The notes below the pieces were generated by a model that made no database searches, was not told the origin of the DNA, and saw nothing but the letters and a program-made list of their open reading frames with translations. Below are positions 15,147 through 23,186 of a stretch of DNA of 64,000 bases, in pieces. The position numbers and the translations under genes are program-made. The number at the start of each line of letters is the position of its first letter. Within the stretch, counting starts at the first letter, position 1. The stretch lies in contig JBOFQB010000051.1 in NCBI GenBank assembly GCA_051660685.1, positions 18,077 through 82,076 on the forward strand. Direction: 5' to 3'. Source of the stretch: JAVBSX01 sp051660685. GTDB lineage: Bacteria > Planctomycetota > Planctomycetia > Pirellulales > Thermoguttaceae.

Positions 15147-16361
15147 ATGAACCTGTCCAAACGCCAATTTTTACTCGGTCTGGGAACATTGGGAACAGCC
15201 GGAATGACCGCTTCTGTTTCCCCGGTTTTTGCGCAAACACCTCCATTGCAAGAAATAAATCAGGGTGCTGAATCAAACAATTCGGTTGTTCCTGTCGGTT
15301 CGATTTTTAACGTCAAGGATTTTGGTGCAAAAGGGGACGGTAAAACGGCAGATTCTTCGGCAATTCAAGCAGCCCTTGATGCAGCAGGTCAGGTTCGCGG
15401 GACGGTTTACTTTCCGTCCGGACATTATCTTTGTCACGACCTGAAAGTTCGTTCGTTTACAACCGTTTATGCCGAACCAAAATGGGCTTATGGTCAAGAA
15501 GCGGGGGTCATGCTGACGCTTGACAGTGAAGAAGCGGACTGTCTGCTTGACATAACGGACACGTTTGGGGTTCATATTCGGGGGGGCTTACTTCGCGGGA
15601 ACCGGGGTGCTGCAAAGGAGCAACATGGAATCATGTTCAACAATGCGGTTGATTTCTCGAAAGGAGAAAATGCCCCGGTTTTGGACGAAGTTGCCGTTCA
15701 CGGTTTTTCAGGACATGGTGTCTATCTCCGACGTATTTGGTTGTTTATCATTCGACACAGCATTTTCAAGTCAAACGGCGGACATGGTGTTTGCATTTAT
15801 GGTTGGGACGGATTTGTGACGGACAATCAATTTTCGGATAATGGAAAGAGCGGATTTGGGACGGAAGAGAATGGTAGTACCGTGATGTTTACAGCGAATC
15901 GGGTTGAATGGAATCGGGAATACGGTCTTTTTCTCCAGTTTGGGGACGCTTGGAATGTGACGGGGAACTGTTTTGACCGGAATTGGGGAGCGGGGGTCTA
16001 TTTGAACAAGGTGATTGACGCGACGATTACGGGCAATGTTTTTCGTCGAAATGGTAAGGATTCGACGAAACTGTATGAGGGACTGGACGAATCGTGTCAA
16101 ATTCTGCTTCGCAACTGTCGGGGAATCTCCCTTGTCGGCAATTCCGGCGTTGTTCGTCGGGATGATGGAGCCGGAATTTACACTCCCAATTACGTTTATT
16201 GGTTCAAGAACAATTCCTGCTCTGTTGTTTCAGGTAATGCTTTTTCGGGGGGATACCTGAAAGAAGAGGTTATGGATCAAGGAAATGCGGACGATTTTCT
16301 GTTCGTCAACAACGTCGCGTCGCAATTCGTTCTTCCCCCAGATTATGACAACGGAAGATAG
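15147..16361 (+). CDS. Exported right-handed beta-helix protein (pectate-lyase superfamily)
   Basis: A 404-residue protein. ATG 15147 (MNLSKRQFLLGLG...) is chosen because GGGAG lies 9 nt upstream; a TTG further upstream is less likely. The N-terminus is a Tat/Sec-like signal (KRQFLLGLGTLGTAGM..SPVFAQ). The mature protein starts with the pectate_lyase_3-type motif NVKDFGAKGDGKTADSSAIQAALDAAGQ. It then has repeated beta-helix turns with N-ladder-like GNxF/ADNxF units (VTDNQFSDNGKSGFGT, FTANRVEWNREYGLF, VTGNCFDRNWGAGVYL, ITGNVFRRNGKDS). This fold is typical of polysaccharide lyases or glycoside hydrolases acting outside the cytoplasm. The substrate is unknown. The gene stands alone. Confidence 0.85.
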   Translation: MNLSKRQFLLGLGTLGTAGMTASVSPVFAQTPPLQEINQGAESNNSVVPVGSIFNVKDFGAKGDGKTADSSAIQAALDAAGQVRGTVYFPSGHYLCHDLKVRSFTTVYAEPKWAYGQEAGVMLTLDSEEADCLLDITDTFGVHIRGGLLRGNRGAAKEQHGIMFNNAVDFSKGENAPVLDEVAVHGFSGHGVYLRRIWLFIIRHSIFKSNGGHGVCIYGWDGFVTDNQFSDNGKSGFGTEENGSTVMFTANRVEWNREYGLFLQFGDAWNVTGNCFDRNWGAGVYLNKVIDATITGNVFRRNGKDSTKLYEGLDESCQILLRNCRGISLVGNSGVVRRDDGAGIYTPNYVYWFKNNSCSVVSGNAFSGGYLKEEVMDQGNADDFLFVNNVASQFVLPPDYDNGR

Positions 16362-16386
16362 GGAATGGGGGATAGGGAATAGGGGA

Positions 16387-16445
16387 CAGTCCGCTCACAA
16401 GTTTCCGAGTTTGATTAAAATGGAATTACGCTCAAATAAACTCGT
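16387..16445 (-). repeat. Partial GCTAACAAGTTT-family element
   Basis: CAGTCCGCTCACAAGTTT (16387-16404) matches the 18-bp terminus of the 21678-21855 element at 17 of 18 positions. The following CCGAGTTTGATTAAAATGG and GAATTACGCTCAAATAAA match, in inverse orientation, the right half and central hairpin of the 47270-47439 element. It appears to be a decayed fragment. Confidence 0.6.
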
Positions 16446-16493
16446 CATTTCCGCTCGGTTTTGTTTTCCAATCCCGTCTCGACATCCTTTCCT

Positions 16494-16680
16494 CAATCCC
16501 GTCGGGATTGCAGAATGGTAGTAAACGTCTGAGATTAAAGTCTGAACCCCGTCGGGGTTCCGTTATGGTAATGGTATAAAAATGCAGAATGACCCTAACG
16601 CAACTCCGACGGAGTTGGGGATTTATGTGTCATTCTTTACTACCATAACGGAATGCCTAACCGGCATTCGGGACAGGATG
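16494..16680. repeat. CCGTCGG-centred palindromic repeat cluster, copy 1
   Basis: Palindromes AATCCCGTCGGGATT, AACCCCGTCGGGGTT and CAACTCCGACGGAGTTG are spaced by GCAGAATGGTAG / CCGTTATGGTA units and their complements (CTACCATAACGGAATGC). The same components recur near 49375-49543, downstream of mnmG. Confidence 0.65.
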
Positions 16681-16981
16681 ATTATTTTTGGTCATTCTCG
16701 GTTATTCTCTGTCGTCTTTTTTTATCCTGTTCACAATAAGCATTGATCCGCTCGAAATACACGAAGAACATTGTTTCTCGGCTCAACAATCGTGTTACTA
16801 GCGGGATTACAGAAGAAGTCGGAACCCGTTGACTTGTTGGACACTGTATCTTTTACAGAAAATAGGTAATCATAGGGTTGGAATGTATGATACAATGTAT
16901 AAGGTACAGTTGAAAATTTGATGAACAGAGTCTTGACCTGTTGTTGGGCAAATTGGTCTTTAAGGGAAATCGGGCAAATTC

Positions 16982-19102
16982 GTGTCGGCAGAAACAATGA
17001 AATACGTTGATCGTGATCTGAGTTGGTTGAAATTCAATGAAAGGGTTTTGGGTGAAGCGAAAGACCCCGGAAATCCGTTGATCGAACGATTGGTTTTTTT
17101 GGGAATTTTTTCCAACAATCTGGATGAATTCTTTCGGGTTCGGATTGGCGTTCTTCAACGGATACTCTCTTGGAAAAAAGACCGCAACATTGTTCTGGAA
17201 AAAGATTCCAACAATCCGCATGAATTGTTCGAACGTATTCGTCGGGAAGTCTCAAGAATGCAGTTGGATTTTGAACGGACATTTGAACAGATAAAGAAGG
17301 AATTGGCGGGGAAGAATATACATTTTGTGGATGAAACGACATTGACCGTGCAACAGGGGGAGGAAGTTCGAAAGTATTTTCAGGAACATGTCCGTCCCCG
17401 ACTTTTTCCGGTCATGTTACCAAGAGTCAAAAACACGAGGATGCTGCATGATGAGGCGATTTTTTTTCTGATTCGACTCTGCAAAGATGTGAGAAAAGGG
17501 GAAGGTGAAACCGAACAGTTTGCCCTTATGGAGATTCCAACCCGGGGAAGTCTTTCCCGTTTTTTTGTGATTCCTCAATCCCCCGATCATCCCAAACGTT
17601 GCGTCATTCTCCTCGATGATGTCATTCGTTATTGTTTGTCCGACATCTTTGCTTTTCTGGGATACACAAAATTTGAAGCCTATACGTTCAAGTTCAATCG
17701 GGATGCTGAGATGGACATTGACAACGATTTGGCGAAAAGTTTTCTTGAGACGATGCAGGAAGGGGTTAAACATCGCAAACAGGGGCGTATGGTCCGTTTT
17801 GTCTATGATGCAAGAATGCCGAAATCGGCCAAGAAACTGCTCCAGAAAATCTTTCTTATCCGAAAAAAAAGTGATTTGCGAAAAGGGGGCAAGTACCATA
17901 ATTTCAAGGATTTTATGAAATTTCCCCGCAATTGGGGTGATCCGTCCCTGCTCTATGAACCGCTTTCTCCCGTTGCATTACCCGGGGATTCGCAGATTCC
18001 TATGCTCGACCGGATTCGTCAAGGTGATGTGATGCTGCATTATCCCTACATGTCCTTTCAAAAGGTGATTGACCTTTTGCGAGAAGTTTCGATTGATCCA
18101 ACTGTGAAATCAATCAAAATGACGATTTATAGGGCTGCAAAACATTCCAAAGTGATTAATGCTTTAATCAATGCAGCCCGAAATGGGAAACAGGTAACGG
18201 TTTACGTTGAGATTCAGGCCCGATTTGATGAAGCGGCGAACATTAACTGGATTTTACAACTTCAGGAAGAGGTGGGGATCAAGGTTTTGCCGACATTGCC
18301 CGGGTATAAGGTTCATTGCAAGATCATGGACATTGCGAGAAAAGAGGGGGACCGAATTGTTCATTATGCGGCAATTGGAACAGGCAATCCGAATGAGATA
18401 ACATCGCGGATTTATGCGGATGAACATCTTTTGACAGCCGATCCGCGAATTACGGCGGATGTCACAAAAGTCTTTCGGTTCTTGGGTGCTCAAAAATACG
18501 ATGCCCCGGATTGCGAAACACTCATTGTTTCACCTTTTGCGACTCGACGTTTTTTCATCAAGATGCTCAACCAAGAAATTCGTAATGCATCCAAAGGTTT
18601 ACCCGCTTGGGCTTATATCAAGCTGAACAATCTTTCGGACAAGAAAATGGTTGACAAACTGTATGAAGCGAGTCAGAAGGGGGTTCATCTCCGTTTGATT
18701 GTGCGGGGAATTTGCACCCTTATACCTGGAATGCCCGGAATGAGTGAAAATATTCGGGCGATTCGGATTGTGGACCGTTTTTTGGAACATTCCCGGGTTA
18801 TGATTTTCTGCAATAACGAAGAGAATCGCTATTTCATTGGTTCTGCGGATTGGATGGAACGAAATTTCGATCATCGAATTGAGGTGACGACGCCGATTTT
18901 TGACCGCTTGATTCAGGAAAATTTGCGTCAAATGCTGGAGATACAATTTGCCGATAATGTTAAGGCAACCCCTATTGTTGACGGAGATGCCAAACGGACC
19001 TCAAAGCGGCGTCTGGGGCGGAAAATTCAGTCACAAATCGGTTTTTATAACCTGCTCAAAGACGGTAAAGAACGAATGACCATAAAAAATCTGGAAGAAT
19101 AG
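16982..19102 (+). CDS. ppk: Polyphosphate kinase 1
   Basis: A 706-residue Ppk1 that polymerises the gamma phosphate of ATP into polyphosphate. The GTG start is the upstream option; ATG 16997 is also possible, since family homology begins at YVDRDLSWLKFNERVLGEA. Catalytic motifs are KMTIYRAAKHSKVINAL, YVEIQARFDEAANI, GYKVHCKIMDI (phosphorylated histidine, equivalent to E. coli H435) and FLEHSRVMIF (equivalent to H592). The position equivalent to E. coli H454 is Ala here (YAAIGTGNPNE), as residues other than His also occur there in other Ppk1 proteins. The length is normal for the family. An exopolyphosphatase gene follows after 10 bp, forming a polyphosphate turnover operon. Confidence 0.96.
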   Translation: MSAETMKYVDRDLSWLKFNERVLGEAKDPGNPLIERLVFLGIFSNNLDEFFRVRIGVLQRILSWKKDRNIVLEKDSNNPHELFERIRREVSRMQLDFERTFEQIKKELAGKNIHFVDETTLTVQQGEEVRKYFQEHVRPRLFPVMLPRVKNTRMLHDEAIFFLIRLCKDVRKGEGETEQFALMEIPTRGSLSRFFVIPQSPDHPKRCVILLDDVIRYCLSDIFAFLGYTKFEAYTFKFNRDAEMDIDNDLAKSFLETMQEGVKHRKQGRMVRFVYDARMPKSAKKLLQKIFLIRKKSDLRKGGKYHNFKDFMKFPRNWGDPSLLYEPLSPVALPGDSQIPMLDRIRQGDVMLHYPYMSFQKVIDLLREVSIDPTVKSIKMTIYRAAKHSKVINALINAARNGKQVTVYVEIQARFDEAANINWILQLQEEVGIKVLPTLPGYKVHCKIMDIARKEGDRIVHYAAIGTGNPNEITSRIYADEHLLTADPRITADVTKVFRFLGAQKYDAPDCETLIVSPFATRRFFIKMLNQEIRNASKGLPAWAYIKLNNLSDKKMVDKLYEASQKGVHLRLIVRGICTLIPGMPGMSENIRAIRIVDRFLEHSRVMIFCNNEENRYFIGSADWMERNFDHRIEVTTPIFDRLIQENLRQMLEIQFADNVKATPIVDGDAKRTSKRRLGRKIQSQIGFYNLLKDGKERMTIKNLEE

Positions 19103-19112
19103 TGAACACACA

Positions 19113-20000
19113 ATGATTTTTGCGTCGATTGATATTGGTTCAAATGCGGGGCGATTACTGATTGCGAGCGTTCTGGAAACGGATAATGGTCCCAAAACCG
19201 TCGAATTGGCGTTCGTCCGGGTCCCCTTACGGTTAGGCGATGATGTTTTTCAATTCGGTTCCGTCTCGCCCCAACGTCTTGAAATGCTCCTGAAAACCTT
19301 GAACGCTTATCGTCTGATTATGGAGGTGTATGAACCCCGGGCATTTCGAGCATGTGCAACAGCTGCAATGAGAGAAGCGGGCAACCGCGAGCAGATTGTC
19401 GATCAGGTCCGGCGAAAAGTTGGTATTGAATTGGAAGTGATTAGCGGTTTGGATGAAGCGAACATTATTCGTGAGTCCAATAATTGGGTTCATCCTGAAA
19501 GTGTGGACACGCTCATGTATGTTGATGTTGGGGGGGGGAGTACGGAAATCTCTTTTCTCAAGGATCATACGTTCATTCGGTCTGAATCGTTTAACATTGG
19601 AACAATCCGCCTGTTGCACAATCAGGTGACAGAGGAGGAGTTGGAACGACTTGAGAATTGGCTCCATGAAACCAGTCCTTCTCTTGGAACCATTTTGGCA
19701 GTTGGATCGGGGGGAAACATTAACAAGTTGGCGAAGATGTACGGCAATTTGCGGGGAGATACAATGACCTTGGACGAATTGCAAGGGGGATATAAGACCT
19801 TAAAGAAGACGACATTGTTGGAGCGGATTGAGAAGATGGGGATGAAGCCGGATCGGGCTGATGTTATTATCCCGGCTGCAAGACTTTTTGTCAAAATACT
19901 CAAATCATCACATGCCCAACAAATTTACGTTCCCAAAGTCGGTCTTGCAGACGGTTTGATTTACCAGCTTTACCATGATTACAAGGATCAGACCTCGTAA
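19113..20000 (+). CDS. ppx: Ppx/GppA exopolyphosphatase
   Basis: A 295-residue ASKHA-fold phosphatase that removes terminal phosphate from polyphosphate and/or pppGpp. It starts at the fold's phosphate-1 motif (MIFASIDIGSNAGRLLIA). It contains RACATAAMREAGNREQIV, the phosphate-2 motif YVDVGGGSTEIS and AVGSGGNINKLAKM. It is the short type (~300 residues) without the C-terminal HD domain of E. coli Ppx. The 10-bp spacing from ppk implies co-transcription and opposing roles in phosphate storage. Confidence 0.93.
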   Translation: MIFASIDIGSNAGRLLIASVLETDNGPKTVELAFVRVPLRLGDDVFQFGSVSPQRLEMLLKTLNAYRLIMEVYEPRAFRACATAAMREAGNREQIVDQVRRKVGIELEVISGLDEANIIRESNNWVHPESVDTLMYVDVGGGSTEISFLKDHTFIRSESFNIGTIRLLHNQVTEEELERLENWLHETSPSLGTILAVGSGGNINKLAKMYGNLRGDTMTLDELQGGYKTLKKTTLLERIEKMGMKPDRADVIIPAARLFVKILKSSHAQQIYVPKVGLADGLIYQLYHDYKDQTS

Positions 20001-20518
20001 ATCCTCACTCTTCCCGTCTCCCTTTTCTTTCTCTGCTCGCGATACGTTGTATCGCGGCTAAACAATAGGTGTATCCCAAACAGTTATCCCAAACAGTCTA
20101 ACCGTTTTATTTGAAACAGTTTTCCTAACCGTTTGGGATATGCCTTATATCGGGCAACCGGCATGTGTGCAGGTGCATGATTTTGCTGCATTATTTTGCA
20201 ACATGTCTGGGCAGAATAATACGGGATTGAGTTCAGCCCAAGTCCAATAATCGCACAACAGGTTAACGAACAACAGTTCAATCTATGTTGGGCAACGTTT
20301 TTTGGGTCGTCTCGCCAAATCACTCGGATTCCGAAAGTAAACCGATATTGCCCGTTTCGCCCGACCTTTTTGGGGCGTTTGGAACAAAATCCGCGTTTTC
20401 ATGTCTCAAAAGGAAAAACAAAGTAAAAAAACAGTCGGTTTTGGCACGCTTCTTGCTCCATGTCTATCACAGTGATTCCGTCACATCTCACATTCAGAAC
20501 GTCGAAAGGGCAACAACA
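20001..20518. other. 518-bp intergenic region with hairpins
   Basis: Holds the CGCGATAC hairpin (20038-20063) and an inverted repeat of TATCCCAAAC (20072-20081, 20085-20094) with GTTTGGGATA (20131-20140). The frame open from 20285 into the next gene lacks protein-like features before the ATG at 20519. No gene is seen. Confidence 0.55.
20038..20063 (-). repeat. CGCGATAC hairpin repeat, copy 1
   Basis: CGCGATACGTTGTATCGCG followed by GCTAAAC; reverse orientation of the copies at 32384-32409 and 63441-63466. A perfect 8-bp stem with a 3-nt loop. It lies downstream of ppx. Confidence 0.7.
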
Positions 20519-21460
20519 ATGAAAACCAACCAATACCTCATTGCGACTCTTGCGGTTTTAGTCGTTTTATTTGCTTCATCTGGGGTTTATGCCGACACGA
20601 TCAGTGTTGGGACGACCGTTGACAGTTATGGTCAATGGTCCGCCTATTATCTTGGTCCCAATTATGCCTACTATAGTGGATCGAATGACAAAGCATGGAA
20701 TTACAATGCGAACCGGGAAATAAGTGATAACTACTATGCGGCTGCAAGGGATGACAATGCAACAGCAACTTTGTACACTCTTTTTGCGACCCAAAAGGAG
20801 AATGGTGAGACATCAGAGATACTCACTTACAGTAGTACCGATTGGCCGATGTCGCAGGAAGATGGTCGTCATGCCGAACACGGCGGTTATGAATATGCGT
20901 ATGGTTGGCAACAGGCTCAGGAAGGATACAAATGGATTGGTACGACAGATGGTGCAGGAGGAGGATTGGGCGGTAATTACGTTGGTTTTTACGCTTTCGA
21001 GTACACCTTTTTGGCAGGTGATTCGGTTGACAAGATGAAGTACCTGATTGGTGGAATTCGTTCGGACAACGATCTTCTGGGCGTTTACCTCAATGGTGTC
21101 ATTTTGGACGGTTTTAAGGATATTGCCTTTTACGACAGTGTTCACACGGATAAGAATTTTGGTGATATTTGGGATAATGGGTATTTTGACACCTCTTATC
21201 TTACAGGAACCTTTAACCTGAATCCTAATGGTCAGAATACAATGGTCTTCCTTGTCGGCAACGCGCCCAAATCGTGGGAATTGGATTGGAATGATGGAGC
21301 GACGAACATTTACATGAATCCGGTTGGTTTTTACTCGAACCTTCAGTTTTCAACTCAACGACCGGATTTTGGTAATGAGACACCTGAACCGGCAACCCTG
21401 CTGTTGTTCGGACTCAGTTTCTCTGTTCTTCCCTTTGCACGTCGGGTGCTGAAAAAGTAA
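20519..21460 (+). CDS. PEP-CTERM sorted exported protein
   Basis: A 313-residue protein. ATG 20519 is preceded by AAGGG at 8 nt and opens a clear signal peptide (MKTNQYLIATLAVLVVLFASSGVYA-D). The C-terminus is a PEP-CTERM tripartite signal: PEPAT, a hydrophobic segment (LLLFGLSFSVLPF) and a basic end (ARRVLKK). Such proteins are processed by an exosortase and placed at the cell surface, often with exopolysaccharide. The body is rich in Tyr, Asn, Gly and Asp and reads like a beta-rich extracellular domain, with no named family recognised. The exosortase is not in the window. The gene is monocistronic. Confidence 0.85.
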   Translation: MKTNQYLIATLAVLVVLFASSGVYADTISVGTTVDSYGQWSAYYLGPNYAYYSGSNDKAWNYNANREISDNYYAAARDDNATATLYTLFATQKENGETSEILTYSSTDWPMSQEDGRHAEHGGYEYAYGWQQAQEGYKWIGTTDGAGGGLGGNYVGFYAFEYTFLAGDSVDKMKYLIGGIRSDNDLLGVYLNGVILDGFKDIAFYDSVHTDKNFGDIWDNGYFDTSYLTGTFNLNPNGQNTMVFLVGNAPKSWELDWNDGATNIYMNPVGFYSNLQFSTQRPDFGNETPEPATLLLFGLSFSVLPFARRVLKK

Positions 21461-21997
21461 TGAAGACGACTTTTTCTGCCCTTGAATCAATCAAAAGAAT
21501 GGTGTGCAGGATGTACAGATTGTGGACCGGGGTGAAGGGAGTAACTGACTGCAACCCCGGGTTGACATGATGTCGAAATCAGTCGGTTAAATCTCCGCGC
21601 CGTTTGCGACTTTGCAAGCAACATCTCCCCCGAAAAACGGCATTTGCCGTTCTTGGTTTTGTTGATTGGTACAAAAGCAGTCCGCTAACAAGTTTGGTTT
21701 TGCGACCTGAATTGAGTTGGATTGGACGGACGTTTTTTACCACGAAATGCACGAAAAACACGAAAAACAGTATTTTGTGAGGTTTTCGTGTTTTTTGTGA
21801 TTTTCGTGGTTCAAAAATGAAAATACTCTTTTTCCCAAAACTTGTTAGCGGACTGGGTACAAAAGAGGAACGCCCCTAATTTCCTCTTGACACTTGATGA
21901 GGATACGGCCTATACTCCCCCGTTCTGTTCTCATCCGGTTTGAGCCGGTCTCTCTTACCAAAAAAGAGTTCACGACGGTCTCCCCAAATACGGTATT
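21461..21997. other. 537-bp intergenic region containing a TIR element
   Basis: Contains a GC-rich inverted motif (21531-21568) similar to one near 5240 and the 178-bp inverted-repeat element at 21678-21855. No gene is seen. A short candidate frame on the minus strand (21579-21761) has no family features and overlaps the element. Confidence 0.55.
21678..21855. mobile_element. MITE-like element with 18-bp TIRs and 10-bp target duplication
   Basis: The left end CAGTCCGCTAACAAGTTT (21678-21695) is the exact reverse complement of the right end (21838-21855). The element is directly flanked on both sides by GGTACAAAAG (21668-21677 and 21856-21865), a perfect 10-bp direct repeat as expected from target-site duplication. 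The interior has a second inverted repeat built of ACCACGAAA / CACGAAAAA units and TTTCGTGGT. No coding capacity. Related ends occur at 16387, 47270-47439, 56401 and 56531-56739. Confidence 0.8.
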
Positions 21998-22897
21998 ATG
22001 TCCGAATCGCAAATTTTTGACCTCATTGTTCTCGCTCTACTCGCTTGGATGACGTTGCGCGGTCTCATGCTCGGAATGGTCTCGCAACTTGCTTCGCTCG
22101 TTGCGCTCGCTCTCAGTTGGGCGGTCGCAACCCAGTTCAGCCCCAATCTGGCCCCCCTGATTTCCGCTGAACCTCCTTGGAATAAGATTTGTGCAATGCT
22201 GATCCTGTTTCTCGGAACAACCGTTGCAATCATGGTTCTCAAACGTTGCGTTGCAGGTGTTTTGAAAACCGTTCGTTTACAAAACTTTGACCGACTTTTG
22301 GGTGCTGTCTTCGGCTTGCTCAAAGGGGTCATTTTGTGTCTGATTATCACCTTTTTTGCGGTTACTCTTTCAGACCGTTCCAAAACAATGGTGTTCGATT
22401 CGGTTTGCGGAACCTATTTGGTTCACGGAGTTGATAAAGTCGGTGCTCTCTTGCCCGATGATGCCAACATTTTGGTCAAAAAGAGTCTCGACGGTTTTCG
22501 GGAACGTGTTCAAACGGAAATTCCTGACAACAACAAAAATCTGCTCGATTCGGTCAAGGGGATACTGGAAAAAGTGCCGTTTTGGGGAACAAATCCGAGT
22601 ACCTCTTTCAAGGGGCAGGAAGAAACATCAACGTTCTCGAATTCGGTTCCTCACGCAACAATGGAACCAGCTCGTCTCCCTTTTGCCCATTCCGTTGACA
22701 AAGCAATTGCCCCTTCTGTTGATTCTGCTGTTGCCCCTTCTGTCGGTTCTGTTATTACCTCTTCTGTTGACCCTGTTATTGCTCCTTCTGTTGAAACATC
22801 TTCCAAACGGAATCAGTCCATTGGAACGGTTACACCCTTTCAACCGAGCATGACCGGTTTTCCGCCTATGATTCCGTCAAGAAATTCAGGGGAATGA
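21998..22897 (+). CDS. CvpA family membrane protein with repetitive tail
   Basis: A 299-residue protein. The first ~160 residues are a four-helix CvpA domain (FDLIVLALLAWMTLRGLMLGMVSQLASLVALALSWAVATQF; MLILFLGTTVAIMVLKRC; GAVFGLLKGVILCLIITFFAVTL). CvpA proteins are inner-membrane proteins linked to colicin V production and envelope homeostasis; their precise role is unknown. The C-terminal ~120 residues are polar, with a degenerate repeat of the form SVDxxIAPSV (about residues 229-267, five units), presumably disordered. It precedes another large membrane protein after ~290 bp. The repeat appears to have grown by in-frame 24-33 bp duplications. Confidence 0.85.
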   Translation: MSESQIFDLIVLALLAWMTLRGLMLGMVSQLASLVALALSWAVATQFSPNLAPLISAEPPWNKICAMLILFLGTTVAIMVLKRCVAGVLKTVRLQNFDRLLGAVFGLLKGVILCLIITFFAVTLSDRSKTMVFDSVCGTYLVHGVDKVGALLPDDANILVKKSLDGFRERVQTEIPDNNKNLLDSVKGILEKVPFWGTNPSTSFKGQEETSTFSNSVPHATMEPARLPFAHSVDKAIAPSVDSAVAPSVGSVITSSVDPVIAPSVETSSKRNQSIGTVTPFQPSMTGFPPMIPSRNSGE

Positions 22898-23186
22898 CAG
22901 CGACGCAATCGTAAGAAAGAGTCAACAAAGACAATCTGTCGATTGCGGCTTGAGAAAGAGGGAAAATTTGATATTATGTCAACTCGTAATGAACGAGTAA
23001 AACGAGTCATTTGCTTTTATAGTCGGTTATGCGACTACTTTCATTAGAGTTGTTCGGGAACTCAAAATTATTCTGCCTATTTTCTCAACCGAATACATTT
23101 TTGGAAGAATAGGTAGTTTTTTTGCGTATTCCAATCGGTTGCCAAACAAGTCTATTCAAGTTAACCTTCCAGTTGTTCAACGGATT

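Larger units (their letters stand above)
16362..16981. repeat. 620-bp repeat-rich intergenic region
   Basis: Three layers are visible: a purine tract of GGGATAGGGAATAGGGG type right after the stop (16362-16388); a partial copy of the GCTAACAAGTTT-ended element (16387-~16445); and a block of palindromes centred on CCGTCGG or CCGACGG (16494-16680) that resembles 49375-49543. No gene is seen. The last ~250 bp before ppk are unremarkable. Confidence 0.6.
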
